This document shows positions 46,049 to 54,842 of a stretch of 64,000 bases of DNA, piece after piece. Every line of letters begins with the position of its first letter. Positions within the stretch are counted from its first letter, which is position 1. The notes below the pieces were generated by a model, which was not told where the DNA came from, made no database searches, and saw only the letters and a list, made by a program, of their open reading frames with translations. The translations under genes and the position numbers were made by a program. The stretch is taken from assembly GCA_963733395.1 (NCBI GenBank), contig CAVTCZ010000019.1, positions 434,001-498,000 on the forward strand, written 5' to 3'. Origin of the DNA: JADKAV01 sp963733395. GTDB taxonomy: Bacteria > Actinomycetota > Actinomycetes > S36-B12 > UBA10799.

Positions 46049-46575
46049 GTCGGCTCCGTCCAGCCCCGAGGCACTTGGTGAGAGTTGTCCCGTTGGTGAG
46101 CAAAGACACGCGTGCATTCGCTCACCAACGGGACAACCGCTCACCAACGGCGAAGCTCCACGGCACCTAGCCTTGATCACGAGCGACCCCCAGTTGTGCC
46201 GATGGCCGCCCCTCACCAGGCGGATGGATCTACCCATGCTGGACATGGCCCGAAGGCGCTGGTGGATCCCCTCGGTGATCTACGCCTTGGTGGCACTACT
46301 TATCGGTTCGGTACGGCCCAGGCGACCAACCGCCTGCTCTCACTGTCCATGGCGCCCAACTGCCAGCGTCGGCCGAGGTTCTCGTAACCGGATCGAGGAT
46401 CATGCCTGGCGGGTCTGCGGTTCTGCATCGTCCCGGCAGCCCAGCAGCCGGGCAGACTCTGGCTAAGGGTCCGTGACCGACCTCATACCCTTTCACCGGG
46501 GTGCCGGTCATCACGGGTCAGGTGCCTGGGTGTTCCGCGGCCTTGCTTCGACGAGCCGGGTGGGTAGCAGTCGTC
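46049..46575. other. Convergent intergenic region with palindromic element, no gene seen
   Basis: Between the end of the alpha/beta hydrolase and the end of the minus-strand RCC1 gene. Besides the 54-bp palindromic element (46084-46137) and an extra arm copy at 46139-46150, I see only open frames without coding character. Confidence 0.55.
46084..46137. repeat. 54-bp palindromic element, copy A (18-18-18)
   Basis: The 18-bp arms GTTGTCCCGTTGGTGAGC and GCTCACCAACGGGACAAC are perfectly complementary and flank the 18-nt spacer AAAGACACGCGTGCATTC. The same structure recurs at 54088-54141. A further direct copy of the right-arm core follows at 46139-46150. Confidence 0.88.
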
Positions 46576-48439
46576 TCAGGGTTGGGCGAACGTGTGCCCA
46601 TCCATCACCTCGACCGGTGTCCCCGTCTCGTGGTCGTTCGTGTTGCCGTCACCCAGCATCCCCCACTGTCCGTAGCCCCAGCACCAGGCCTTCCCGGCGC
46701 TGTCCAGCGCGCACGTGTGGTTTATCCCGGCGGCGAGCTGGGTGAGGGTGTGCCCGCCCACGACCTCGACCGGCGTCCCCGTCTCATGGTCGCTGGTGTT
46801 GCCGTCGCCCAACTGCCCGTAGGGCCCCAGGCCCCAGCACCAGGCCTTCCCGGCGTCGTCCAGCGCGCACGTGTGCCACCAGCCGCCGGCGGCGAACTGG
46901 GTGAGGGTGTGCCCGCCCACGACCTCGACCGGTGTCCCCGTGCTGTGGCTGGTGACGTTGCCGTCGCCCAGAATCCCTCTGCCTCCGTAGCCCCAGCACC
47001 AGGCTTTGCCGGCGCCGTCGATCCCGCATGTGTGGTACCGGCCGGCGGTGAGGGAGGTGAAGGTGTGGCTGCCCACGACCGCGACCGGTGTCCCCGTCTC
47101 GTGATCGCTGGTGTTGCCGTCACCCAGCGGCCCTTCCTCTCCGCGGCCCCAGCACCAGGCGTTCCCGGCGTTGTCCAGCCCGCACGTGCGGAATTCGCCG
47201 GCGGTGAGGGAGGTGAAGGTGTGGCTGCCCACGACCGCGACCGGTGTCCCCGTCTCGTGGTCGCTGGTGGTGCCGTCGCCCAGCGGCCCGCCCTCTCCGC
47301 GGCCCCAGCACCAGGCCTTCCCGGCGCCGTCCAGCCCGCACGCGTGTTCGTAGCCGGCGGCGAGCTGGCTGAAGGTGTGGCCGCCCACGACCGCGACCGG
47401 TGTCCCCGTCTCGTGGTCGCTGGTGTTGCCGTCACCCAGAACCCCGAATTTTGCGTCGCCCCAGCACCAGGCGTTCCCGGCGTCGTCCAGCCCGCACGTG
47501 CGGTACCAGCGGGCGGTGAGGGAGGTGAAGGTGTGGCCGCCCACGACCGCGACCGGTGTCCCCGTCTCATGGTCGTCGGCGTTGCCATCCCCCAGCTGCC
47601 CGGAGGATCCGCCGCCCCAGCACCAGGCCTTCCCTGCGACATCCAGCCCACATGTGTGGACGAGGCCGGCGGTGATCGTTTGTGGCTGGATGGGCTCGGG
47701 CGGGGAAGTGGTGGAGGCGACCGTCGCCGGGCCGCTGGTGTTGCCGACGGTGTCGCGAGTGAACACCGCGTACGCGTACTGGGTGTTCGGGACCAGACCG
47801 GTGTCGGTCACGGAGGTGGCCATTGGCGACACCAGGCCGACACCGTTGCCGTCGCTGGCCGAACCGGGCGCCGCGGTGCCCTCGGCCCTACGCGCTATCA
47901 CCTCCGCGAGGTCCGCATCCGTGGGGTTGGTCCACGACAAGGTGATGCTGGTCGGCGTCCGAGCCACCACAGTCAGCCCGGTCACCGGGCCCGGCGCGGT
48001 GGTGTCGGGCGGCACCCGAGTGCGGGTGAACACGTAGACGATGCGGGCGGTGGCGCCGCGGTGGGCGGTGACAGTCACCTTCACCGGCTTCGCAGTGGCC
48101 CGGCCAGCCGGCGTGTTGATGGCCCTGGGGATCAGCCGGTACCCGCCTGACCGCAGATGCTTCACCCGTTTGGTGGTCTTGACCTTCACCACCTTGGTCA
48201 CGCCGTCGGCCCGGCCTTTCACACCGACCAGCCGAATCCTCGCCGACTGCCCGAGCCGGTCACCGGCCAGCACGATCCGGATCTGATGGCCGGGCACCTT
48301 CGTCTTGTGCTTGACTGCCGCGACCGCAGCCGCCGGACGGCCAACGTACGGGCCAGCAGCCCCGCCGTAGCCGGCCAACACGCCAGTCACCAGACCGACA
48401 CTGAGTGCGATCGCCGACTGCTGTCGATGATGTACGCAT
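46576..48439 (-). CDS. Secreted RCC1-repeat (beta-propeller) protein with fibronectin-III domain, probable N-terminal frameshift
   Basis: The C-terminal ~370 residues are seven RCC1-type repeats of about 50 residues, each with HTCGLD-AGKAWCWG, LGDGN-SDHETGTPV and VVGGHTFTSLTAG. They probably form a seven-bladed propeller. Before them is a fibronectin-III module (PGPVTGLTVVARTPTSITLSWTNP) and a basic N-terminal domain. ATG 48439 has GGAGGTCACA upstream and starts MRTSSTA. One base removed near 48415 joins it to SAIALSVGLVTGVLAG, completing a signal peptide, and the corrected length is 620 residues. The open frame otherwise begins at GTG 48390. Repeats at DNA level are nearly identical, which suggests recent internal amplification. 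Ligand unknown. Confidence 0.83.
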
Positions 48440-48876
48440 TGTGACCTCCCCGATCCCGAACCATCGACCAGGCAAAGGCCTCATCAACTGTCCGGGCGGT
48501 GGTCGCCACCTATGTTCAGCATACGCCCGATACTCCCGGGGCAGGACCCGGAAGCCGCCGCCTGGGCAGTCTCACCCCGACCGGATTCGAGAGCCGTCAA
48601 CCAGGCAATGCGAGTGCCGACGGGCGGGCGCTGGTGCGCTGACCGGGCCCGCTGCAGAGCTGAAGGGTTGCGCTTGTTGGGCGGACCATCAGAGCGAAGT
48701 TGCCACTCCTGGCTGCCGCTGAACCCGACTCTGTCGAGCAGGGGATACGAGCCGCGGATCGTGGAGTTCCAGTCGCGCCGGGAGTTCGAGGCGTTCAGTT
48801 CGTTCCCCGACTACCTCTCCGCCGGCCATCAGGTGGCGCTGGCGGTCGCCGCCCCAGTCCTCGGGCTCGGCGGCTG
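48440..48876. other. Region upstream of the RCC1 gene, no firm gene
   Basis: It holds the RCC1 promoter side and a weak open frame ending at 48877. The last ~45 codons of that frame (IVEFQSRREFEAFSSFPDYLSAGHQVALAVAAPVLGLGG) look coding and abut the next small gene as TGATG; the upstream part does not. This may be the remnant of a truncated gene. Confidence 0.4.
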
Positions 48877-49104
48877 ATGCAGATCTCGGGACTGGAGTCG
48901 GCATTGACCACGTTCAACGACCAGATGGCACTGCTGCCGCTGGGGCTGTCGCGGATCCTGGGGCTGACGGTGCACCTCGGGATCCCCGCGGAGATCCCGC
49001 TGTACCTGTTCATGTCCGGTCTGCTCCTCGCCACAGTCGGATTGCTGCTGGGGGCAGCGCGGCGGACCCGACCTCAGGCGCGAACCCGGCCGGCCCACTT
49101 GTAG
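48877..49104 (+). CDS. Small membrane protein
   Basis: 75 residues, ATG at 48877 overlapping the preceding weak frame as TGATG. One clear transmembrane helix (YLFMSGLLLATVGLLLGAA) and a basic C-terminal tail. No family recognised. Its 3' end overlaps the convergent MFS gene by 31 nt. Confidence 0.45.
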   Translation: MQISGLESALTTFNDQMALLPLGLSRILGLTVHLGIPAEIPLYLFMSGLLLATVGLLLGAARRTRPQARTRPAHL

Positions 49105-50268
49105 GCGCCCACCAGCGCCACCGTCACCAGCACGCTGGCGACCCCGGGAAGTCACCAGTGCCGCCCGCGGGCCGAAGTCATCGGCCAGCACCCCGATGAG
49201 CGGCGCCCCCACGGGTGTCGTCCCGAAGAACACCGCCATGTACAACGCCATCACCCGGCTGCGGTGCTCGCTGTCCGAGTGGGTCTGCAGGTAGGCGTTC
49301 GCGCTGGTCATCATGGTCAACGCCGCAGCCCCGCAGGCCACGAGTGCCGCGGCGAAGGTGGCCACGGTCGGCATCAGCCCGGCCAGGATGCCAGCCACTC
49401 CTGCGGCCCCTGCCGAGATGGCGACGAGCCGAACATCGATGCTGGCGCGTCGGGCCTGGATCACCGCGGCAGCCAACGAACCCACGGCCATCAGCGAGGC
49501 GAGGACGCCGTAACTGCGGGCATCGGCGGCGAACTCGTCGGAGACCATCAGCGCGATCGTGATCGGGAAGTTGAAGACCAGCATCGCCACGGCGCCGGCG
49601 GTTGCGATGACGAACCACAGGTCGGGGCGGTGCCGCACGTAGCGCAGGCCATCGCGCAGTCCGCCCGGACGCGCGGTGCGCACCCGCGGCGCCAGCTGGA
49701 TCCGGGACAGAGCCAGGAACATGACGGCGAACGTGGCCGCATTGACGAGGAACACCCACCCCGGGCCCCAGGCTGCGATCATCAGCCCCGCGATGGCCGG
49801 GCCCACCAGGCGGGCCGCGTTGAAGTTCGCGCTGTTGAGGGCCACGGCGTTCACGACGTCACCGGGGGGCACGAGGTCGGACACGATCGACTGCCGAGCA
49901 GGTCCGTCCAGTGCTGTGAACAGGCCGAGCACGACTGCCGCCGCGAGGACCAGTGCGCCGGTGGCATGACCGGTCAACGTGAGCACCCCCAGCGCGAGTG
50001 CCTGCAACCCCATGCCCACCTGCGTGATCTGCAGCAGGCGGCGCCGGTCGTAGCGGTCGGCGAGGACGCCGGCCCACGGGGCCAGGAAGAGCATGGGGGC
50101 GAACTGCGCCGCCACGACCAGGCCCAGCATCCGGGCGTCGCCGGTGAGTTGTAGGACCAGCCATGACTGCGCGATGCGGTGCATCCACGTGCCGACATTG
50201 GACGCCAGGGCGCCCGCGGCGTACCGCCGGTAGTTGGCGATCCGCAGTGCGGAGAAGGTCCGCGCTAG
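49074..50268 (-). CDS. MFS transporter (EntS/DUF894-like), one frameshift, start unclear
   Basis: About 397 residues with 12 membrane helices. The N-terminus LARTFSALRIANYRRYAAGALASNVGTWMHRIAQSWLVLQLT and PWAGVLADRYDRRRLLQITQ are typical of the enterobactin-exporter-like MFS group often paired with MarR regulators. Near the 3' end, after GPRAALVTS, removing one base near 49150 gives VASVLVTVALVGAYKWAGRVRA and a stop at 49074. No ATG/GTG/TTG lies at the expected start, right at the MarR stop. Another indel or an unusual start is possible. It is presumably controlled by the adjacent MarR protein. Confidence 0.78.
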
Positions 50269-50684
50269 TCCAGAGCCAGCTGGTTGAGGATCGGGACCGC
50301 CCGGTCCAGGATCTGGCGCTGTTCCGGAGTCAGTCCGCTCAGCCGTTGCGAGAGCCAGTGATCCCGTCGCTGCCGGTCCTGGGTCACCAGTGTGCGCCCG
50401 GCCGCGGTCGTCTCGTAGAGCACCTGCCGTCCGTCGGTCGGATGTGGCGCGCGAGTCACCATGCCGGCTGTCTGCAGGCTGTTGAGGATCCTGGTCATGG
50501 AGGGCGGCTGCACCCGTTCGGCCGCCGCCAGTTCCCCGGGGGACAGCGATCCCTCCCGCATCAGGGTGGCGAGGACCGCCAGTTGGCTCGGGGTCAGGGC
50601 GTCGCTGACCCGTTCGGTCCGCAATCGGCGGGCGAGCCGCATGATCGCGATCCGCAGGTCCGGTGCGTCGGGTGTGGTCGACAC
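50265..50684 (-). CDS. MarR-family transcriptional regulator
   Basis: 139 residues from GTG 50684, chosen because GGGGGGAACC precedes it; an ATG at 50717 is the alternative. The winged helix is LTPSQLAVLATLMREGSLSPGELAAAERVQPPSMTRILNSLQTAGMVTRAPHPTDGRQVLYETTAAG, with the usual wing (DGRQ). It is overlapped by the downstream MFS gene and likely represses it. An AT-rich dyad lies upstream. Confidence 0.9.
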   Translation of the reverse strand: MSTTPDAPDLRIAIMRLARRLRTERVSDALTPSQLAVLATLMREGSLSPGELAAAERVQPPSMTRILNSLQTAGMVTRAPHPTDGRQVLYETTAAGRTLVTQDRQRRDHWLSQRLSGLTPEQRQILDRAVPILNQLALD

Positions 50685-50708
50685 GGTTCCCCCCGGTCTC
50701 GGCGGTTT

Positions 50709-50747
50709 GTTGTGCAATAGTCATTACTCTTGCTAACTATATCCGAG
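50709..50747 (-). promoter_or_regulatory. AT-rich promoter/operator upstream of marR
   Basis: A markedly AT-rich island in GC-rich DNA. It includes GCAA-N12-TTGC (50719-50738) and the inner AGT-CATT-ACT dyad, which resemble the imperfect palindromes bound by MarR proteins. It is a likely autoregulatory site. Confidence 0.5.
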
Positions 50748-50764
50748 CGGCGGCTATTCCCCGC

Positions 50765-50885
50765 CCGTCAGAACTGGGCCGATTCTGCGCCTGTTGCTGG
50801 CTGCAGAAGGGGCCAACCGCACATTTCACCCTCACGAGTGGGCGCACAAGGGCCGGAATCCCGGTTCCGTGCCCAGTTCTGATGG
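50765..50885. repeat. Long-spaced inverted repeat
   Basis: CCGTCAGAACTGGGC (50765-50779) and GCCCAGTTCTGATGG (50871-50885) are complementary at 14 of 15 positions, with a 91-nt spacer. It fills the divergent region between marR and the FIST gene. Confidence 0.7.
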
Positions 50886-50936
50886 GCCTGCCCGCCCGAG
50901 CGTCGCCGGGCGCGGTCGATCGGCAAGAATGCTCAG

Positions 50937-52232
50937 GTGGGCTTGGTTGGCGAGGGACTCGCGGTCGCGGACGGATCCGGACCCGTCGACATGACGGTGC
51001 TGGCCCGCAGTGCTGTCCGGCAGTCACTCGCCCGGCTCGGCTCGACCCCGAACCTCGTGTTCGTCTTCGTCGCTTCGCAGAACCCCGAGGACGCCGAGCA
51101 GGCGCTGCTCGCCTCCCATGCCCACCTGCCATCGGCCACCGTTCTCGGGACCTCTGCGTCCGGGGTGATCGCCTCCGGCCGGGGCAGCGATGAGGGGACG
51201 GCCGTGGCCGTGTGGGCAGCCCGTATCCCCGGTCTGCGCGCTCGGTCCTTCCACCTCGAGGTCATGGCCGGGGCCGAAGCCCACCAGATCGTGGGCCTGC
51301 CGGGCCGCCGTCGCGACGACGTGATCGCTCTGCTGTTCACCGACCCCTGGTCCTTCCCGGCCACGGACTTCGCAGCCCACGCGGGCCAATTGCTGACCGA
51401 CCTACCAGTTGTCGGCGCGGTGGCCTCCGGGCCGGCGCCGGCCCGTACGACCCGTTTCCTGCTCGACGGCCGTATCCACAAGCGCGGTGCCGTCGGGGTC
51501 ATGATCGGTGGTCACGTGGAAGTGACGACCTTGATCAGCCCCGCCTGCCGACCGGTCGGGCCGACCCTGACGGTCACGGACAGTGAGGGCTTCCTGCTGA
51601 AGTCGCTGGCCGGCACGCCGGCCGCTTTGCGCGCCCAGGAGGTGGTGGCCGCACTCGAGGAGCCCGAACGCAGCCTCGCGTTGTCGGGCATGCAGTTGGG
51701 AGTGGCCGTCGGATCCGAGGATCCGCGGATGGGCGACTTCGTCATCCACGAGTTCCAGGCCGCCGAGGGCGAGCGGGGGGCGCTGCAGATGGTGGCGCCG
51801 GTGCCGGTCGGTGCCACCGTGCAGTTCCACGTCCGTGACGAGGATGCCGCCGACGAGGACCTCAATGTCATGCTCGAGGGGGTGGCCGCCCGGATGGGCT
51901 CGCGGCTGGCGGGTGCCCTCATGTTCGCCTCCACCACGCGCGGCCGGTTCATGTTCGGCAGCCGCGACCACGATGCGGCGGTCGCCAGTGCGCGATTGGC
52001 CGTGCCCGTCACCGGCTTCTTCGCCGAAGCCGAACTCGCGCCGCTGGGTGACGAGGTGTGCCTGAACTACCAGACGGCAGCGGTTGTGGCCTTCGGCGCC
52101 GGGCCGAGGGCGCATGTCGGCCACCACCGAGCCTCGCGGCCACAGCAGGTGGCCGGCGCCGATCCGTTGACTCGGGAAGTGCACAAGATGCTGGCCGAAC
52201 TGGCCGAGCCGCCCGAAGAGGGTTTCCAGTGA
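50937..52232 (+). CDS. FIST-domain sensory protein
   Basis: 431 residues. The FIST-N domain runs to ~215 (VFVFVASQNPEDAEQALLASHAHLPSATVLGTSASGVIASG and LPVVGAVASGPAPARTTRFLLDGRIHKRGAVGVMIGG). The FIST-C domain follows (RSLALSGMQLGVAVG, LNVMLEGVAARMGSRLAGALMFASTTRGRFMFG, VPVTGFFAEAELAPLGDEVCLNYQTAAVVAF). FIST domains are predicted small-ligand sensors, perhaps for amino acids; none of the usual output domains is fused here. The GTG start follows AAGAAT by 6 nt. The stop overlaps the threonine dehydratase start as GTGA, so the pair may work together in amino-acid sensing (inference). Confidence 0.9.
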   Translation: MGLVGEGLAVADGSGPVDMTVLARSAVRQSLARLGSTPNLVFVFVASQNPEDAEQALLASHAHLPSATVLGTSASGVIASGRGSDEGTAVAVWAARIPGLRARSFHLEVMAGAEAHQIVGLPGRRRDDVIALLFTDPWSFPATDFAAHAGQLLTDLPVVGAVASGPAPARTTRFLLDGRIHKRGAVGVMIGGHVEVTTLISPACRPVGPTLTVTDSEGFLLKSLAGTPAALRAQEVVAALEEPERSLALSGMQLGVAVGSEDPRMGDFVIHEFQAAEGERGALQMVAPVPVGATVQFHVRDEDAADEDLNVMLEGVAARMGSRLAGALMFASTTRGRFMFGSRDHDAAVASARLAVPVTGFFAEAELAPLGDEVCLNYQTAAVVAFGAGPRAHVGHHRASRPQQVAGADPLTREVHKMLAELAEPPEEGFQ

Positions 52233-53431
52233 TCGACGCGCAGGCGTTGGCCCGGGCACAGGAGCTCCTGTCCGGGATCGTGTTCCACACTCCTGCCGTT
52301 CCCGCCCGATGGCTCAGCGAACTGGTGGGCGGCCCAGTGTTCCTCAAGTGCGAGAACCTGCAGCGCACCGGTTCGTTCAAGGTCCGGGGCGCCTACAACC
52401 GCATCGCCCGACTGTCGGTCGAAGAGCGCGCGCAGGGCGTTGTGGCGGCCAGCGCCGGCAACCACGCCCAGGGTGTGGCTCTGGCAGCAGCGCTGCTGGA
52501 TGTGCAGTCCACCGTCTTCATGCCCGAGAGCGCGTCACTGCCCAAGATCGAGGCCACGTTGGCCTACGGGGCGCATGTGGAATTCAGCGGCACGACCATC
52601 GACGAGGCACTGGTCGCCGCCACCGAGTTCAGTGCCCGGACAGGTGCGGTGCTGATCCACCCCTTCGACCATCCCGACGTGGTCGCGGGACAGGCGACCG
52701 TGGGGCTGGAGATCGCCGAGCAGCACCCGGAGGTGCGCACCGTGGCAGTGTGCGCCGGGGGTGGCGGTCTGCTCGCCGGGATCTGCCTGGGGTTGGCAGG
52801 CGGCGCGCCGGACGCGCGAGTCGTGGGCGTGCAGGCTGCGGAGGCCGCGTCGTTCCCGCCCTCACTCGAGGCCGGTCGTCCCCTGCCCCTGCTGCAGATG
52901 AACACGATGGCCGACGGCATCGCGGTGGCCAAGCCGGGGGAGCTGCCGTTCGAGATCATCGTCGATGCCGGCGTGGACTTCCTGACCGTCGACGACGAGC
53001 AGATCGCCCGGGCCGTGGTGATGTGCCTGGAGCGCAGCAAGCTGGTGGTCGAGCCGGCGGGAGCCGCAGCGGCGGCCGCGGTACTGGCCTACCCGGAGGC
53101 CTTCGAGCCGCCAGTGGTCATCACCCTCTCCGGTGGCAACGTGGATCCGTTGTTGCTGCTGCGGATCGTGCAACGTGGGCTGGTGGCCGCCGGTCGATAT
53201 GTGGTGATCTCGGCCCGCATCCCGGATACCCCCGGGCACCTCGAGCGGTTGCTCGCGGAGATCGCGGCGAGGAAAGCCAATGTCGCCACCGTGTTCCACA
53301 ACCGCACCGACCCCAGACTCCGGGTGGACGAATGTGCGGTCGTGGTCGAGGTGGAGGTGCGGGGGCCGGAGCATGCCGCCGAACTGGTGGCGGCGCTACG
53401 TGCCAAGGGCCTGGCCATCACGGTCGGCTAG
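52229..53431 (+). CDS. ilvA: Threonine ammonia-lyase (dehydratase), ACT-containing
   Basis: PLP enzyme converting threonine to 2-oxobutyrate and ammonia, feeding isoleucine synthesis or catabolism. 400 residues. The PLP lysine is in TGSFKVRGA near residue 50, the substrate loop is ASAGNHAQGVA, and the phosphate-binding glycine loop is CAGGGGLLAGI. A single C-terminal ACT domain (YVVISARIPDTPGHLERLLAEIAARKANV) is typical of the ~400-residue TdcB/IlvA type widespread in actinobacteria, so the symbol is approximate. It is translationally coupled to the FIST gene. The rhodanese gene behind it has its own promoter. Confidence 0.92.
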   Translation: MIDAQALARAQELLSGIVFHTPAVPARWLSELVGGPVFLKCENLQRTGSFKVRGAYNRIARLSVEERAQGVVAASAGNHAQGVALAAALLDVQSTVFMPESASLPKIEATLAYGAHVEFSGTTIDEALVAATEFSARTGAVLIHPFDHPDVVAGQATVGLEIAEQHPEVRTVAVCAGGGGLLAGICLGLAGGAPDARVVGVQAAEAASFPPSLEAGRPLPLLQMNTMADGIAVAKPGELPFEIIVDAGVDFLTVDDEQIARAVVMCLERSKLVVEPAGAAAAAAVLAYPEAFEPPVVITLSGGNVDPLLLLRIVQRGLVAAGRYVVISARIPDTPGHLERLLAEIAARKANVATVFHNRTDPRLRVDECAVVVEVEVRGPEHAAELVAALRAKGLAITVG

Positions 53432-53435
53432 TAAG

Positions 53436-53454
53436 TACCCCCAGGGGGTATAGT
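53436..53454 (+). promoter_or_regulatory. CsoR/CstR-type operator with leaderless -10
   Basis: The palindrome TACCCCC-A-GGGGGTA (53436-53450) overlaps a -10 hexamer TATAGT (53449-53454), which is followed after 6 nt by the rhodanese ATG. C-tract/G-tract dyads of this kind are the known sites of CsoR-family repressors, including copper (CsoR) and persulfide (CstR) sensors. Binding here would block the promoter. Confidence 0.7.
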
Positions 53455-53460
53455 GAGGCC

Positions 53461-53838
53461 ATGCGCAGAATCTTCCTTGCAGTTCTGGCACTCGTGGTTC
53501 TCACTGCCTGCTCCTCGGGTACCGCCACCACCGTCTCGCCGACACAGTTCGACGAGCTGACCAAGCAGGCGGGGGTGGTCACCTTGGACGTGCGCACGCC
53601 CGCGGAGTACGCATCCGGCCACCTGCCGAACGCGGTGAACCTCGACGTGGAGTCCCCGTCGTTCGCGCAGGGCCTGTCCCAGTTGGACCCCGAGGCGACC
53701 TACGCCGTCTACTGCCGCAGCGGCAACCGATCGAAGGTCGCGCTGCAGCAGATGTCCGACGCCGGCTTCGGCTCGGCGCAGGACCTCGACGGCGGCATCG
53801 TCGCCTGGCAGGCGCAGGGCCTGCCGGTAGTGCAGTAA
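53461..53838 (+). CDS. Rhodanese-domain lipoprotein
   Basis: 125 residues. The signal peptide ends in the lipobox LTAC, so the mature protein should be a lipoprotein on the outer face of the membrane. A single rhodanese domain follows: VVTLDVRTPAEYASGHLPNAVNLDVE, and the active-site loop YCRSGNRS with the catalytic Cys that carries persulfide. Ends DLDGGIVAWQAQGLPVV. The operator upstream suggests induction by sulfane sulfur (CstR-like) or copper. Role: sulfur transfer or detoxification outside the cell, by inference. Confidence 0.92.
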   Translation: MRRIFLAVLALVVLTACSSGTATTVSPTQFDELTKQAGVVTLDVRTPAEYASGHLPNAVNLDVESPSFAQGLSQLDPEATYAVYCRSGNRSKVALQQMSDAGFGSAQDLDGGIVAWQAQGLPVVQ

Positions 53839-54087
53839 CTCCGGGCTGGGACAGCGGCCGGGGGCCACGTCATGGCTGCCCGGAGGTGACCGCCTCAGGG
53901 GGTGCAGCGACCCCGCTCTGGGAGCCTGCGCACCATGGCGTTCCGAGCGACACGTGGCTGGCGGGATGACGTGTTGCGCCCATGACCGGGGGTCGTGGCG
54001 GCGATATGGGGACCTTCGGACTTCGGCGCCAGTCGGGATGGCGTGTGGTCAGAGGGAAATCAGCCGTGGTGCGGCCGTTGGTTAGAC

Positions 54088-54141
54088 GTTGTCCTGTTGG
54101 TGAGCAAAGGCACGCGTACGTTCGCTCACCAACGGCACAAC
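54088..54141. repeat. 54-bp palindromic element, copy B (18-18-18)
   Basis: Arms GTTGTCCTGTTGGTGAGC and GCTCACCAACGGCACAAC flank an 18-nt spacer AAAGGCACGCGTACGTTC. Compared with copy A at 46084, the arms differ at one position each and the spacer at three. Both copies lie between convergent genes. Confidence 0.88.
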
Positions 54142-54570
54142 ATCTCACCGAGTGCGCCTGGGCCGTCAGGCGGGCGGATCCGAGCGAGCTGGTGCGACCA
54201 AACGCAGCCCGGGCCAGTTTGGTGCCTCGGATGTGAGCGGGGAGGCTGATCTTGGCGGTGTGCGGTGGGGGTGTCGGTGCGGGGTCTGGTCAGTTGCCGG
54301 TGGCCGGTCCCGGCTGCTGCGACCCCGGCCGGCTCGGGGACAACTCCTCGGTGGGTACCCGGGGGTCGGACCGGACGGGTTCGTTGAGGCTCGTGCAGTT
54401 GGATGAGGTTCAGCGGCTCGGCGAACGTCAACCAACTGCACGAACAGTCACCAACGGCGGCAGCCCACGCCCCGCCGGCCCGGAGTCGGGATGCTGCCAG
54501 CGACCGGCGGCACCGAGGCGGCAATCCACCGAGTCGCCGCGGGTCGCATCTGGGGGTCCCGCCGCCCGCA

Positions 54571-54691
54571 ACGACTGTTGCGCGGTTGCTGGTGCCGTCC
54601 CACGACTGTTGCGCGGTTGCTGGTTTTGGGGGTGCAGAACCGACAACCGTGCAACAGTCGTGGTCCGCGGACCGCAACCGCGCAACACTCG
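54571..54691. repeat. Paired direct and inverted repeats
   Basis: ACGACTGTTGCGCGGTTGCT occurs at 54571 and 54602 (31 bp apart). Inverted counterparts lie at 54639-54661 (ACCGACAACCGTGCAACAG...) and 54671-54691 (ACCGCAACCGCGCAACACTC). The whole could fold into alternative long hairpins. Confidence 0.8.
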
Positions 54692-54842
54692 CGGTGATCG
54701 GCCGCCGAGCTCGCCCTGCGCCACCTGACTCCCCGCTGAAATCCGAAGCACCGCCAATTCCCGCAGGAATCCGAAGGCCCGGATTCCCACCGGAACTAGG
54801 GATCGCGCGTCCAGGCGGGTCGCTGGTGGCGCGGGCCCCGCG

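Larger units (their letters stand above)
53839..54842. other. 1-kb convergent intergenic region rich in inverted repeats, no gene seen
   Basis: Between the rhodanese and greA stops. Open frames on both strands lack coding character and start signals. Contents I can see: the 54-bp palindromic element at 54088-54141; CGTGCAGTTGG (54390-54400) with CCAACTGCACG (54431-54441); and the cluster at 54571-54691. Confidence 0.6.

Noticed and set aside
45822..46466. Open frames after the alpha/beta hydrolase
   Set aside because: They are out-of-frame readings of the hydrolase 3' part and the palindromic intergenic region.
53870..54842. Several open frames between the rhodanese and greA genes
   Set aside because: No ribosome sites, no recognisable protein features, and they cross inverted repeats.
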